Origin: Paenibacillus ginsengarvi
GTDB lineage: Bacteria; Bacillota; Bacilli; Paenibacillales; NBRC-103111
DNA: 64,000 bases
NCBI RefSeq assembly: GCF_003626695.1
Contig: NZ_RBAH01000009.1
Span: forward strand, 124,001-188,000
Direction of reading: 5' to 3'
Part shown: positions 15,883-24,187 of the stretch, piece by piece
How the letters are laid out: every line of letters starts with the position of its first letter
Position numbering within the stretch: the stretch's first letter is position 1
Notes under the pieces: model-generated
Databases searched by the model: none
What the model was told of the DNA's origin: nothing
Seen by the model: the letters and a program-made list of their open reading frames with translations, nothing else
Program-made: the position numbers and the translations under genes

Positions 15883-16671
15883 ATGGATTTGCATTTGGCA
15901 GACAAAACGGTAATCGTGACGGCGGGAAGCAAAGGGCTGGGCAAGGCGAGCGCCGTGCAGTTCGCCCGGGAAGGCGCAAACGTCGTCATTGCGAGCCGCA
16001 ATCAAGAGCACTTGGATGAAGCGAAGGCCGATATCCTGCGGCAGACGGGCCGCGAAGTGCGCGCGGTTGTGGCGGATGTGAACCGGAAGGACCATATAAC
16101 CGAAATCGTTCGTACGGCTATCGACTGGACGGGGCGTCTCGATGTGCTCGTAACGAATGCGGGAGGCCCTCCGGGAGGCGGCTTCGATCAGTTCGACGAT
16201 GCGGCTTGGGAAGCCGCTTTTCAGCAAAATTTGATGAGCGTCGTCCGCCTTATCCGCGAAGCGCTGCCGTTTATGCGGCAACAGGGCGGCGGCCGCATCG
16301 TGAATTTGACGTCGGTATCGGTGAAGCAGCCGATTCCGGACCTGATTTTATCGAACGTATTCCGCGCGGGGGTTTATGCCCTGACGAAAAGCTTGTCCGC
16401 CGAGCTGGGCAAAGACTCCATCCTTGTTAACACGGTAGGTCCGGGGCGCATCGAGACCGACCGGATCGTCGAACTGGACCGGATCGCGGCGGAGCGCAGA
16501 GGAGCGACGGAGGAGCAAATCCGCTCTCAGCATTTGAACCAAATTCCGCTGGGGCGTTACGGCACGCCCGAGGAGTTCGCCAAAACGATCGTATACCTCG
16601 GCTCGTTCGCCAATACATATGTAACCGGGCAGGCGGTTCTCGTCGACGGAGGCATGGTTCGCGCTTTATAA
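15883..16671 (+). CDS. SDR family oxidoreductase with a non-canonical active site
   Basis: Short-chain dehydrogenase/reductase of 262 residues. The cofactor motif is TAGSKGLGKASAVQFA (TGxxxGxG type) at 14-29 and the NAGG motif is TNAGGPPGGGF. The catalytic YxxxK of classical SDRs is not where expected: the segment reads LSNVFRAGVYALTKSLS, so Tyr is replaced by Ser and Lys by Arg. A subgroup of SDRs carrying NAGGPP and LSNxxRxGVxxLxKTL is known to me from many bacteria, so this is probably a family trait and not decay. GGAGCG lies upstream of the ATG, and the gene follows the PhnC-like ATPase closely. The substrate is unknown. Confidence 0.85.
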   Translation: MDLHLADKTVIVTAGSKGLGKASAVQFAREGANVVIASRNQEHLDEAKADILRQTGREVRAVVADVNRKDHITEIVRTAIDWTGRLDVLVTNAGGPPGGGFDQFDDAAWEAAFQQNLMSVVRLIREALPFMRQQGGGRIVNLTSVSVKQPIPDLILSNVFRAGVYALTKSLSAELGKDSILVNTVGPGRIETDRIVELDRIAAERRGATEEQIRSQHLNQIPLGRYGTPEEFAKTIVYLGSFANTYVTGQAVLVDGGMVRAL

Positions 16672-16690
16672 TCGCATGATGCATCTTGCG

Positions 16691-16719
16691 AACGGCACCT
16701 ATGGTAAGGAGGTGCCGTT
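16691..16719 (+). terminator. Hairpin after the SDR gene
   Basis: AACGGCACCT and AGGTGCCGTT are perfect ten-base arms with a nine-base loop. The following T-run is weak (ATTCGG), so it may be a terminator or a leader hairpin of the next gene. Confidence 0.5.
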
Positions 16720-16767
16720 ATTCGGCATTACGAATGGCATAAGGAAAACAGAGGGGGGATTGCAGGA

Positions 16768-17418
16768 ATGAATAATCTGATACAGACGCTTGCCGCCCGC
16801 AAGCCGCTTCCGTCGCTGAAGCCTGAGGCGGTATGGGACAAGGACCTCGACGCGGCGATAGCCAGCCGGTCCGGGGCGTGGACGGCTTCGCTGCAAGCGG
16901 GTAGCCGTGCGGATGGCCTGTCCTTTGTGGCCGGCCTATATTTATGCAATGAAAGCTTGGACGCTTCTCACACCTTATCGCAAAATATCGAAACACCGGC
17001 AGGCAGCTATTGGCACGGGATTATGCACCGGATGGAGGGCGACTACTGGAATTCGAAATATTGGATGCGGCGCGTGGGGCGGCATCCGATCTATCCGGCG
17101 CTGCGGCAAAAGGCTGTTCGGCTGTTGAACGAGCCGTCCGGTTTAGCTGCGATCCGGGACGGCCGGGTGCAATCGGCATTGGCGGATCTGGCCGCTTCCG
17201 CCGAGTGGGACCCGTCGCGGTTCGTCGACGCTGTGGAGATGATAGCAGACGGACAGGGGCAGGATGCGGCGGCTGAGGAGCTGCTGCAAAAGATTCAGTG
17301 GCATGAGATGTGTCTGCTGCTTGCTTACTGTTACCGCAGCGCTACCGGAGACGAGCTGCCTGCCGCTGACGCAGGAGCGGGCGCTTCTATTGAGGATTCG
17401 GAGGGAGGACAAGCATGA
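16768..17418 (+). CDS. Uncharacterised conserved protein (216 aa)
   Basis: I cannot name this gene, but it does not look random. It has a strongly conserved-looking core, SYWHGIMHRMEGDYWNSKYW (residues 88-107) followed by MRRVGRHPIYP, rich in Trp, Tyr, His and Arg, and an earlier FVAGLYLCNESLDASHTLSQ. From memory, related proteins of unknown function with a WHGIMHRREPDYxNSKYWFRRVGxHP-type core occur in planctomycetes and other environmental bacteria. The C-terminal third is alpha-helical and acidic. There is no signal peptide or membrane segment. GGGGGGATTGCAGG lies just upstream of the ATG. Its end overlaps the next gene (ATGA), which implies tight translational coupling with a D-2-hydroxyacid dehydrogenase. 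Confidence 0.75.
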   Translation: MNNLIQTLAARKPLPSLKPEAVWDKDLDAAIASRSGAWTASLQAGSRADGLSFVAGLYLCNESLDASHTLSQNIETPAGSYWHGIMHRMEGDYWNSKYWMRRVGRHPIYPALRQKAVRLLNEPSGLAAIRDGRVQSALADLAASAEWDPSRFVDAVEMIADGQGQDAAAEELLQKIQWHEMCLLLAYCYRSATGDELPAADAGAGASIEDSEGGQA

Positions 17419-18377
17419 TGCTGAATTGCGCCATTTTGGACGATTATCAGCAAGTGGCGATGCGTATGGCCGACTGGGCTCCGCTTCGGGACCGACTGGA
17501 CATACGATCGTTTCAATGTCATTTTGAATCCGAGGACGAACTGGCAGCCGCCATCGGGGACTGCGAGATCGTCGTCATCATGCGCGAGCGGACGCCGTTT
17601 CGCGCTTCCCTGTTCGCCAAGCTGCCGAAGCTGAGGCTGCTCGTAACAACGGGAATGCGCAACCAGTCCGTCGATTTGGCCGCGGCCGGCGAGTACGGCG
17701 TTACCGTTTGCGGCACGAGCGGGGGAGGACGCGGTCCGGCGGAGCTGACCTGGGCGCTCATCCTGGGTTTGGCGCGGCATATCGTGCCGGAGAACGAGGC
17801 GCTGCGCCATAACGGTCCGTGGCAGAGCAGCATCGGCGGGGATCTGTACGGCAAACGGCTCGGTCTGCTCGGGCTGGGCCGGATCGGCAGCCAGGTCGCC
17901 AAGGTCGGGGAAGCTTTCGGTATGGAGGTGACCGCCTGGAGCCCGAACTTGACCGAACAAATGGCCGCCGAGTCGGGAGTTAAGCTTGCCGCCTCGAAGG
18001 AAGAGCTGCTGCGAACAAGCGATATCGTCTCCATCCACCTCGTGCTCGGCGAACGTTCGAGGGGGTTGCTCGGCGAACGGGAGCTGTGTCTGATGAAGCC
18101 TACCGCTTATTTGATCAATACGTCCCGGGCGCCGATCGTCGATCAGGCGGCACTGCTCGAGGCTCTGCGGGACGGCCGAATTGCGGGAGCCGGGCTCGAT
18201 GTGTTCGAGACGGAGCCGCTGCCGGAGAACGATCCTTTCCGCACCTTGCCGAACGTGCTGGCGACGCCTCATATCGGCTACGTGACGCAAGCGAGCTACG
18301 AGGCGTTCTACCGCGATATCGTGGACGATATACGCGCCTACTTGGACGGAGAGCCCGTACGCGTATTGAATCTATAA
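17415..18377 (+). CDS. D-2-hydroxyacid dehydrogenase family protein
   Basis: NAD(H)-dependent dehydrogenase of 320 residues in the SerA/PdxB/formate-dehydrogenase family. The Rossmann motif is LGLLGLGRIGSQVAKVG (about 150-166). The catalytic set is Arg in INTSRAPIVDQ, Glu in GLDVFETEPLP, and a C-terminal His in ATPHIGYVTQ (about 290). It overlaps the preceding uncharacterised gene by four bases, so the two products are probably made together. The substrate could be a 2-ketoacid or glyoxylate/hydroxypyruvate; sequence alone does not decide. Confidence 0.9.
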   Translation: MMLNCAILDDYQQVAMRMADWAPLRDRLDIRSFQCHFESEDELAAAIGDCEIVVIMRERTPFRASLFAKLPKLRLLVTTGMRNQSVDLAAAGEYGVTVCGTSGGGRGPAELTWALILGLARHIVPENEALRHNGPWQSSIGGDLYGKRLGLLGLGRIGSQVAKVGEAFGMEVTAWSPNLTEQMAAESGVKLAASKEELLRTSDIVSIHLVLGERSRGLLGERELCLMKPTAYLINTSRAPIVDQAALLEALRDGRIAGAGLDVFETEPLPENDPFRTLPNVLATPHIGYVTQASYEAFYRDIVDDIRAYLDGEPVRVLNL

Positions 18378-18477
18378 CGCTTAGGAACGGCATGTCCGCC
18401 CGAACCGTACAAGGAATCGTCACATATACAAGAGTAAGGCATACGACGGCCTGGATCTTAGGGAGGGTGTCTTACTC

Positions 18478-18972
18478 ATGCTTTTCTTGGAACGGTTAAC
18501 GGAAGCGCTGCTGAAGCTGCGGCAGCCGAGCCTACATGGCCTGCAGGAAGCGCTCGGTACACTGCAAGGTACGAAGGAGCTGATTGCTCCGTACGTTACG
18601 GAGCCGGAACATTTGCCGTACGGACGCAACGTCCTGTTTCGCTCCGCTTACGTGGAGGCGATCGTTGTGCATATTCCGGCTTACCGGAAAACGTTTATTC
18701 ACGATCACGGCAGTTCGATCGGCTGCGCTCAAGTAATGGAAGGCTCTATCCTGAACTCAATTTACACGCTTAACGATCTAGGCGAGACGACATTCGCCTC
18801 GCAAGCGCTCGTCAAGGAGGGCCAGATTGTGCTCGCGCCAAACGGGCAAGTGCATCAAATGATCAACCCGGGGAACCGGAGGGCCGTTTCCCTTCACCTG
18901 TATACACCGCCTCTCGCGGGTACGAAATCGTTCCGCCGGGACGAGGAATACGTGCTCGATTATGTTATTTAA
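18478..18972 (+). CDS. Cysteine dioxygenase family thiol dioxygenase
   Basis: A 164-residue cupin of the cysteine dioxygenase type, which oxidises a thiol such as cysteine or 3-mercaptopropionate to its sulfinate with non-haem iron. The iron ligands are His75 and His77 in IHDHGSSIGCAQVMEG and His126 in NGQVHQMINPG; SLHLYTPPL (139-147) carries the conserved His and Tyr of the substrate pocket. Bacterial length is normal. AGGGAGGGTG lies upstream of the start. It follows the hydroxyacid dehydrogenase by about 100 bases and may share its transcript. A strong hairpin follows. Confidence 0.88.
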   Translation: MLFLERLTEALLKLRQPSLHGLQEALGTLQGTKELIAPYVTEPEHLPYGRNVLFRSAYVEAIVVHIPAYRKTFIHDHGSSIGCAQVMEGSILNSIYTLNDLGETTFASQALVKEGQIVLAPNGQVHQMINPGNRRAVSLHLYTPPLAGTKSFRRDEEYVLDYVI

Positions 18973-18985
18973 ATGGGGCTCTGCG

Positions 18986-19026
18986 GACCGAAGATCGTCG
19001 CCTCAAGACCGGCGATCTTGGTTCGT
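18986..19026 (+). terminator. Terminator after the thiol dioxygenase gene
   Basis: ACCGAAGATCGTCGCC pairs with GGCGATCTTGGT with small mismatches, then TTCGTTTCTGT. Confidence 0.6.
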
Positions 19027-19143
19027 TTCTGTCTATTTATGAAAAACATTTCGTAGAAATTTTCATAACGCCGGAACCCCAAGCGGGGAAAGTCATCGCC
19101 AAAAGTCAACCCCCTAAGATAGAAAAATAGGGACGTTCGTACA

Positions 19144-19172
19144 TTGACACGCACAATATATTGATATAAATT
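19144..19172 (+). promoter_or_regulatory. Promoter ahead of the cobalamin riboswitch
   Basis: TTGACA at 19144-19149 and a TATAAA/TAAATT -10 region at 19165-19172, with TG preceding TATAAA. Placed about 20 bases before the aptamer. Confidence 0.6.
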
Positions 19173-19184
19173 ATTAAATACAAA

Positions 19185-19375
19185 CTACATATTGGTGTAA
19201 CGGGTGCTTTTTCGTCTAGCGGACGTATAAGCTTAATAGGGAAGTCCGGTGCGAAACCGGCGCGGTCCCGCCACTGTAAGGGAGTAGATTTCGGTTCACA
19301 GGCCACTGGCTTCAGGCTGGGAAGGAAGGACCGTAGTCGCCGGATTCCCGAGCCAGGAGACCTGCCCGCTACTGA
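19185..19375 (+). ncRNA. Adenosylcobalamin (B12) riboswitch
   Basis: All conserved boxes of the cobalamin aptamer are present in order: GGTGTAACGGGTGC at the 5' side, AAGTCCGGTGCGAAACCGG (19241-19260), GCGGTCCCGCCACTGTAAG (19262-19280), GCCACTGGCTTCAGGCTGGGAAGG (about 19302-19325) and the B12 box AGCCAGGAGACCTGCC at 19351-19366. It lies 228 bases upstream of nrdI with a terminator between them, so B12 binding should reduce nrdIEF transcription. That logic, in which a B12-independent reductase is switched off when a B12-dependent one can work, is known from actinobacterial reductase genes. CTACGGTC at 19384-19391 is complementary to GACCGTAG at 19329-19336, a possible alternative pairing. Confidence 0.95.
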
Positions 19376-19443
19376 CACGAACCCTACGGTCGATAGGTAC
19401 GGTGTCCGTTACGTCGTCATGCTGCACACCTGTCTTTTACATG

Positions 19444-19487
19444 CATGCGTTCGGCGCATACGGCTCTGTCGCCGATGCGTTTTTTTC
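19444..19487 (+). terminator. Riboswitch expression-platform terminator
   Basis: GCATGCGTTCGGCG pairs imperfectly with CGCCGATGC across a short loop, followed by seven T. Its position, between aptamer and nrdI, indicates transcriptional attenuation. Confidence 0.75.
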
Positions 19488-19602
19488 ATGCGCGATTCGG
19501 CAGGGTGCGGACGGGATTATCGGAATTACAGGATCAACGGTTCATGACGGACGGCTCCGCAAGTGATAAACACTGGGTGCGCCCCGGGTTCGTAGAGAGG
19601 GG

Positions 19603-19974
19603 ATGAATGACAAGATGATGATCGTTTACGATTCAAGGACCGGGAATGTGAAGAGGTTTGTAAGCAAGCTGAACATGCCGGCCGTTTCGGTCGATAACGA
19701 GATGATTATAGAGGAGCCTTTCGTGCTCGTTACTTATACGACGGGATTCGGCCAGGCTCCGGAGAATACGCTGTCGTTTCTGGAGCGGAACCATACGAGG
19801 CTTGTCGGAGTTTCCGCCAGCGGCAACCGCAATTGGGGACAAGGCTTCGCTCGCAGCGCGGACCGGATTGCTGAGATGTATCGTGTACCAATTATCAGCA
19901 AGTTCGAGCTGGCCGGAACGATGAAAGATGTTGAAAGCTTCGTACGAGGGGTGAATGCAGTTGCGGCATATTGA
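19603..19974 (+). CDS. nrdI: NrdI flavodoxin-like activator of class Ib ribonucleotide reductase
   Basis: NrdI is a small FMN protein that supplies the oxidant for assembling the Mn(III)2-tyrosyl cofactor of NrdF. The 123-residue product shows MIVYDSRTGNVKRFV at the start, VTYTTGFGQAPENTLSFL (flavin loop) and VGVSASGNRNWGQGF (second FMN loop). Family members usually begin at MxIVYDS, so the ATG at 19615 may be the true start; GAGAGGGG lies 12 bases before it and too close to 19603. The gene overlaps nrdE by 20 bases, forming nrdI-nrdE-nrdF under the B12 riboswitch. Confidence 0.92.
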   Translation: MNDKMMIVYDSRTGNVKRFVSKLNMPAVSVDNEMIIEEPFVLVTYTTGFGQAPENTLSFLERNHTRLVGVSASGNRNWGQGFARSADRIAEMYRVPIISKFELAGTMKDVESFVRGVNAVAAY

Positions 19975-22045
19975 GCTGAACAACATGCTTATGCAGCGCG
20001 ATGAGGAAGGATTTTTCCAACTGGACAAGGACCGGGAGGCGGTTGACGCCTTCATGGAGGAAGTGGAGCGGAAGTGTGCCAAATTCGCCAATACGGCCGA
20101 AAAAATCCGCTATATGATTGACAACGATTTCTACGAAAATGTACTGGAGTCGTATACGCTGGAGCAAGTGGAGTACATATACGGAATCGCTCACGGGTAC
20201 GGTTTCGAGTTCCCGTCGTACATGGCCGCATCGAAATTTTATACGGATTACGCGGTCAAGAGCAACGACCGTTCTTTATACTTGGAGCATTTTCCGGATC
20301 GGGTCGCCATCGTGGCGCTCCATCTTGCGCAAGGCCATATGGACGCGGCTAAGGCGCTTACGGAATCGATGATGGAGCGCCGTCTGCAGCCTGCGACGCC
20401 GACCTTCCTGAATGCCGGGAAAAGCCGCAGAGGCGAGATGGTATCCTGCTTCCTACTCGAGCTTGACGATTCGCTGAACGCGATCAATTACGGCATCGGT
20501 ACATGTATGCAGCTGTCCAAGATCGGCGGCGGCGTGGCGGTTAACTTGTCCAAGCTGCGCGGACGCGGCGAGGCGATCAAAGGCGTGGAAGGCGCGGCGA
20601 AGGGGATTATGCCAGTGCTGAAGCTGATGGAGGATGCCTTCTCGTACGCCGACCAGATGGGGCAGCGCAAAGGCTCGGGAGCGGGGTATTACAACATTTT
20701 CGGCTGGGATGTCATGGAGTTTCTCGACAGCAAAAAGATTAACGCCGACGAGAAAACACGGCTCAAGACGTTATCGATCGGCCTGATCGTGCCGAACCAT
20801 TTCTATACGCTGGCTGAGCGAGGCGAGCCGCTGCACGTATTCGCTCCTTACTCCGTTTATCGCGCCTACGGCGTTCATCTGGACGATATGGACATGGACG
20901 ACATGTACGACAAGCTGCTGGCCGACGACCGGGTGAAGAAGAAAATCGTGATGAGCGCTCGCGACATGCTCGTCAAAATCGCTACGATCCAGCTAGAGTC
21001 CGGCTATCCGTACATCATGAATCGGAGCAATGCCAACCACGGCCATGCGCTGAAAGATATCGGAACGATCAAAATGTCCAATCTGTGCACGGAAATATTC
21101 CAGTTGCAGGAAACGTCGGAAATCGGCGATTACGGCATGGCGGATACGATCCGGCGCGACATTAGCTGCAACCTCGCTTCGCTCAACATTGCGAATGTCA
21201 TGGAGCGGCGCAAAATCCGCGAATCGGTGCACGAAGGAATGATCGCCTTGACGGCGGTCAGCGACATGACCCAGATTACGAACGCCCCGGGTGTTGCCAA
21301 AGCGAACCGCGAGCTGCACTCGGTCGGTCTCGGCGCGATGAATCTGCACGGTTATTTAGCCAAGAACTGCATCGCTTATGACAGCGATGAAGCGAAGGAA
21401 TTTGCCCGCGCGTTTTTCATGGCAATGAACTATTATTCGCTGGAGAAAAGCATGGATATCGCCCGTTCCCGTGGCGCCAAGTTTAACGGTTTCGAGAAGA
21501 GCGAATATGCGAAGGGCACCTACTTCGAGCGGTATGAGCGGGAAGATTTCCGTCCCGTTTCTACTGTGGTCAAGGCGTTGTTCGAAGGCATTCCGCTTCC
21601 TTCGCCGGAAGAATGGAGCGCGCTGAAGGCGCTCGTTCGCGAGCACGGGCTGTATCACGCCTACCGGCTGGCCATCGCGCCGACGCAAAGCATCTCGTAC
21701 ATCCAGAACGCGACCTCAAGCGTCATGCCGATCGTCGAGCAGATCGAAACCCGCACGTATGCAAACTCGACGACGTATTACCCGATGCCGTACATGAACA
21801 AAACGAACTTCTTCTATTACAAGTCCGCATATAACATGGACCAGTTCAAGGTGCTGGACTTGATCGCGGAAATACAGGCTCACGTCGACCAGGGCATATC
21901 GACGGTGCTGCACGTCAACAGCGACGTCACGACGAGGCAGTTGGCCCGCTATTACGTTTATGCGGCAAAAAAAGGACTAAAATCGCTGTACTACACCCGA
22001 ACAAACCGGTTGTCCGTCGAAGAATGCATCAGCTGTTCGGTGTAA
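19955..22045 (+). CDS. nrdE: Class Ib ribonucleoside-diphosphate reductase, alpha subunit
   Basis: Catalytic subunit (696 aa) that reduces ribonucleoside diphosphates to deoxyribonucleotides. It has the short N-terminus of class Ib, without the ATP-cone. Catalytic features: MVSCFLLELDDS and CMQLSKIGGGVAVNLSKLRG in the barrel, the thiyl-radical cysteine in MSNLCTEIFQLQE with the nearby glutamate, paired tyrosines in SLYYTRTNRL, and the C-terminal shuttle cysteines in EECISCSV. It overlaps nrdI and precedes nrdF. Regulation by the cobalamin riboswitch is predicted. Confidence 0.97.
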   Translation: MQLRHIELNNMLMQRDEEGFFQLDKDREAVDAFMEEVERKCAKFANTAEKIRYMIDNDFYENVLESYTLEQVEYIYGIAHGYGFEFPSYMAASKFYTDYAVKSNDRSLYLEHFPDRVAIVALHLAQGHMDAAKALTESMMERRLQPATPTFLNAGKSRRGEMVSCFLLELDDSLNAINYGIGTCMQLSKIGGGVAVNLSKLRGRGEAIKGVEGAAKGIMPVLKLMEDAFSYADQMGQRKGSGAGYYNIFGWDVMEFLDSKKINADEKTRLKTLSIGLIVPNHFYTLAERGEPLHVFAPYSVYRAYGVHLDDMDMDDMYDKLLADDRVKKKIVMSARDMLVKIATIQLESGYPYIMNRSNANHGHALKDIGTIKMSNLCTEIFQLQETSEIGDYGMADTIRRDISCNLASLNIANVMERRKIRESVHEGMIALTAVSDMTQITNAPGVAKANRELHSVGLGAMNLHGYLAKNCIAYDSDEAKEFARAFFMAMNYYSLEKSMDIARSRGAKFNGFEKSEYAKGTYFERYEREDFRPVSTVVKALFEGIPLPSPEEWSALKALVREHGLYHAYRLAIAPTQSISYIQNATSSVMPIVEQIETRTYANSTTYYPMPYMNKTNFFYYKSAYNMDQFKVLDLIAEIQAHVDQGISTVLHVNSDVTTRQLARYYVYAAKKGLKSLYYTRTNRLSVEECISCSV

Positions 22046-22085
22046 AGGCACGATCCGCACCAGCTTGGCGAGAGGAGAAGAGGGG

Positions 22086-23060
22086 ATGAACGCTAGCGGT
22101 AAAGGTCCGATCAAAGCCGTAAACTGGAACCGGCCGGACGACGACTTCTCCAGCACGTTCTGGAGTCAAAATATTATGCAGTTTTGGACCGACGAGGAAA
22201 TCCCGTTATCCGACGACAAAATGTCGTGGATGACGTTAGACGATAACGAGCGCGAGCTATACATGAAGGTACTTGGAGGACTGACGCTGCTCGACACGGT
22301 TCAGGGCGGCGTCGGTATGCCGAAGATCATGGAGCATGTGGAAGGGCTGCAGCGCAAAGCGGTACTCGGCTTTATGGGCATGATGGAGCAGATTCATGCG
22401 AAGTCGTACAGCAGTATCTTCACGACACTGGCTACGACCGAGGAGATCGACGGCGTGTTCCGCTGGGTCGAACAGAATCGGTGCCTGCAAACGAAGGCGG
22501 AGACGATCTCGCAATATTACCAATCGATCGAGACGCGCAAAGACTTGTATCTTGCGATGGGCGCTTCCGTCCTGCTCGAAAGCTACTTGTTCTACAGCGG
22601 CTTCTTCTACCCGCTCTATTTGGCCGGACAGGGGAGAATGACGAGCAGCGGCGAGATTATCGACCTGATCCTGCGCGATGAGAGCATTCACGGGTTGTAT
22701 GTGGGCGTGCTGGCGCAGGAGCTGTATAACGAGCTGGATGAGGACGATCGGCAGGATGCGCTGGAGACGTTCCACGGCTTGCTGCACTATTTGCACCGCA
22801 ATGAGGAGTTGTATACGGAGGAGCTTTATTCGGCTGTCGGACTTGTGGACGAGGTGAAGAAGTTTGTCCGCTACAACGCCAATAAAGCGCTGATGAACAT
22901 GGGACTCGAGCCCGCGTTCCCGGAAGAGGACGTTAATCCGATCGTGTTTAACGGCATCAGCACACGAACGAAGCAGCACGACTTTTTCTCCAAAAAAGGA
23001 AACGGCTACGTGCGGGCGACGAACGTGGAGCAACTGACCGACGACGATTTCATATTTTGA
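22086..23060 (+). CDS. nrdF: Class Ib ribonucleoside-diphosphate reductase, beta subunit
   Basis: Radical-generating subunit (324 aa) with a dinuclear Mn/Fe site and tyrosyl radical. Start ATG 22086 is chosen for the purine-rich GAAGAGGGG next to it; the protein then opens MNASGKGPIKAVNWNRPDDD. Metal ligands are visible in FWTDEEIPLSDD (Asp), MMEQIHAKSYSSIF (Glu, His), YLFYSGFF (helix with radical region) and LILRDESIHGLYVG (Glu, His). It ends the nrdIEF operon; a strong hairpin follows. Confidence 0.96.
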   Translation: MNASGKGPIKAVNWNRPDDDFSSTFWSQNIMQFWTDEEIPLSDDKMSWMTLDDNERELYMKVLGGLTLLDTVQGGVGMPKIMEHVEGLQRKAVLGFMGMMEQIHAKSYSSIFTTLATTEEIDGVFRWVEQNRCLQTKAETISQYYQSIETRKDLYLAMGASVLLESYLFYSGFFYPLYLAGQGRMTSSGEIIDLILRDESIHGLYVGVLAQELYNELDEDDRQDALETFHGLLHYLHRNEELYTEELYSAVGLVDEVKKFVRYNANKALMNMGLEPAFPEEDVNPIVFNGISTRTKQHDFFSKKGNGYVRATNVEQLTDDDFIF

Positions 23061-23073
23061 TTCCTATACGATT

Positions 23074-23106
23074 AAAAGTCGCGATTGCCGATAATCGCGA
23101 CTTTTT
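23074..23106. terminator. Terminator shared by nrdF and the zinc-ribbon gene
   Basis: AAAAGTCGCGATT and AATCGCGACTTTT are perfect thirteen-base arms with a six-base loop. The A/T flanks allow function in both directions for the convergent genes. Confidence 0.92.
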
Positions 23107-23134
23107 GGCTTTTATTAGGAAAATCGTATATGAC

Positions 23135-23446
23135 TTAGTCGAACAAATCTCCGAATATATCCATTACATTTTTTTTCTTTTTATACTTCGGATAGTGGGA
23201 ATCATGCTTCTTCTCTTCGTGAGAATACGTAGGCCGATCCTCATACACCGGTTTTCTCGACCGCTCCTGGTCGTGATCGCCGTACCATTTGTTGAACGGC
23301 TCGCGCACCTCACGGACGCCCTCCATCAGCTTGTCGAGCTCTCCGCGGTCAAGCCAGACACCTTTACAAGCGGGGCAGATGTCGATCAAGATGTCGTCTT
23401 TTTGCACTTCACGCATTTTTACATTATCGCATACCGGGCAGTACAT
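23135..23446 (-). CDS. zf-TFIIB (zinc ribbon) domain protein
   Basis: Small 103-residue protein with an N-terminal Cys4 zinc ribbon, MYCPVCDNVKM then ICPACKGVWLDRGELDKL, the hallmark of the zf-TFIIB family. The rest is charged and low in hydrophobics (DHDQERSRKPVYEDR, KKHDSHYPKYKKKK), ending DIFGDLFD. ATG at 23446 has AAGGAGG nine bases upstream, whereas an ATG three codons earlier is too close to it. The function of this family is unknown; a nucleic-acid or protein-binding role is family-level inference. Convergent with nrdF. Confidence 0.85.
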   Translation of the reverse strand: MYCPVCDNVKMREVQKDDILIDICPACKGVWLDRGELDKLMEGVREVREPFNKWYGDHDQERSRKPVYEDRPTYSHEEKKHDSHYPKYKKKKNVMDIFGDLFD

Positions 23447-23566
23447 ACAGAACATTCCTCCTTATTCGCATGGAATCCGCTGCTTACGTCTACGATAACA
23501 TGAGGAAGGCCCGACTGCAAAATCGGCGGATGCAAATGATTAGGAAAAAGAGAAGGGGAGAAGTCA

Positions 23567-24112
23567 GTGAAGAGCGCTTTACAAACCGAACGGCTCGTTC
23601 TGCGTGTGCTTGAGGAAGCGGATGCTGATCTTGCGCTGGATTATGTAACAAGAAACCGGGCGTTTCTAGCCCCGTGGGAGCCTGCACGTGAGCCTGAATA
23701 CTTTACGATCGAGTCGCAGACGCGCGTGTTACGAAATGAAGCGGAGCTCATAAAAACCGGATCGATGATAAAATTGTGGATCTTCAAAACGGAACAACCA
23801 GAGCGGGCGATCGGAACGGTGACGCTCTCCAACATCGTCAGGGGGGCGTTCTTGTCTTGCCATCTTGGGTATAAGCTGGATCAGTCGGAACTGCGGATCG
23901 GCTACATGACGGAGGCTGTAAGGGAGGTGGTCCGCTATGCGTTCGAGGAGCTTGGCCTGCACAGGATCGAGGCGAATATTATGCCGCGGAATGAAGCGTC
24001 GATGAATGTGGTATGCAAGCTCGGTTTTTACGAGGAAGGACTGGCTTATCGGTATTTGAAAATAAACGGGGTATGGGAGGACCATATTCATATGGTGCTG
24101 AGGAACGAGTAG
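23567..24112 (+). CDS. GNAT family N-acetyltransferase (RimJ/RimL-like)
   Basis: A 181-residue acetyltransferase. The opening LQTERLVLRVLEEADADLAL and the acetyl-CoA region LGYKLDQSELRIGYMTEAVREVVRYAFEELGLHRIEANIMPRN, interrupted here only for description, are standard for RimJ/RimL-like enzymes that acetylate N-terminal residues or small molecules; motif A (GYMTEAV) and the NEASMNVVCKLGFYEEG ending are clear. The start is GTG preceded by AAGGGGAGAAG. Single gene, with a hairpin after it. Confidence 0.88.
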   Translation: MKSALQTERLVLRVLEEADADLALDYVTRNRAFLAPWEPAREPEYFTIESQTRVLRNEAELIKTGSMIKLWIFKTEQPERAIGTVTLSNIVRGAFLSCHLGYKLDQSELRIGYMTEAVREVVRYAFEELGLHRIEANIMPRNEASMNVVCKLGFYEEGLAYRYLKINGVWEDHIHMVLRNE

Positions 24113-24138
24113 CTCGAGTAGAGCCACAGTCAAAGCAA

Positions 24139-24170
24139 AAAGGAGACGTCTTGGGTTGACATCTCCTTTG
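24139..24170. terminator. Terminator between GNAT and CBS genes
   Basis: AAAGGAGACGTC pairs with GACATCTCCTTT (one mismatch) around TTGGGTT. Short T-tract on both sides; suited to the two convergent genes. Confidence 0.65.
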
Positions 24171-24187
24171 GGGTGAAGACGAAGCTG

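Noticed and set aside
17331..18290. 319-codon minus-strand frame opposite the hydroxyacid dehydrogenase
   Set aside because: Antisense to a well conserved dehydrogenase; no motif or ribosome binding site.
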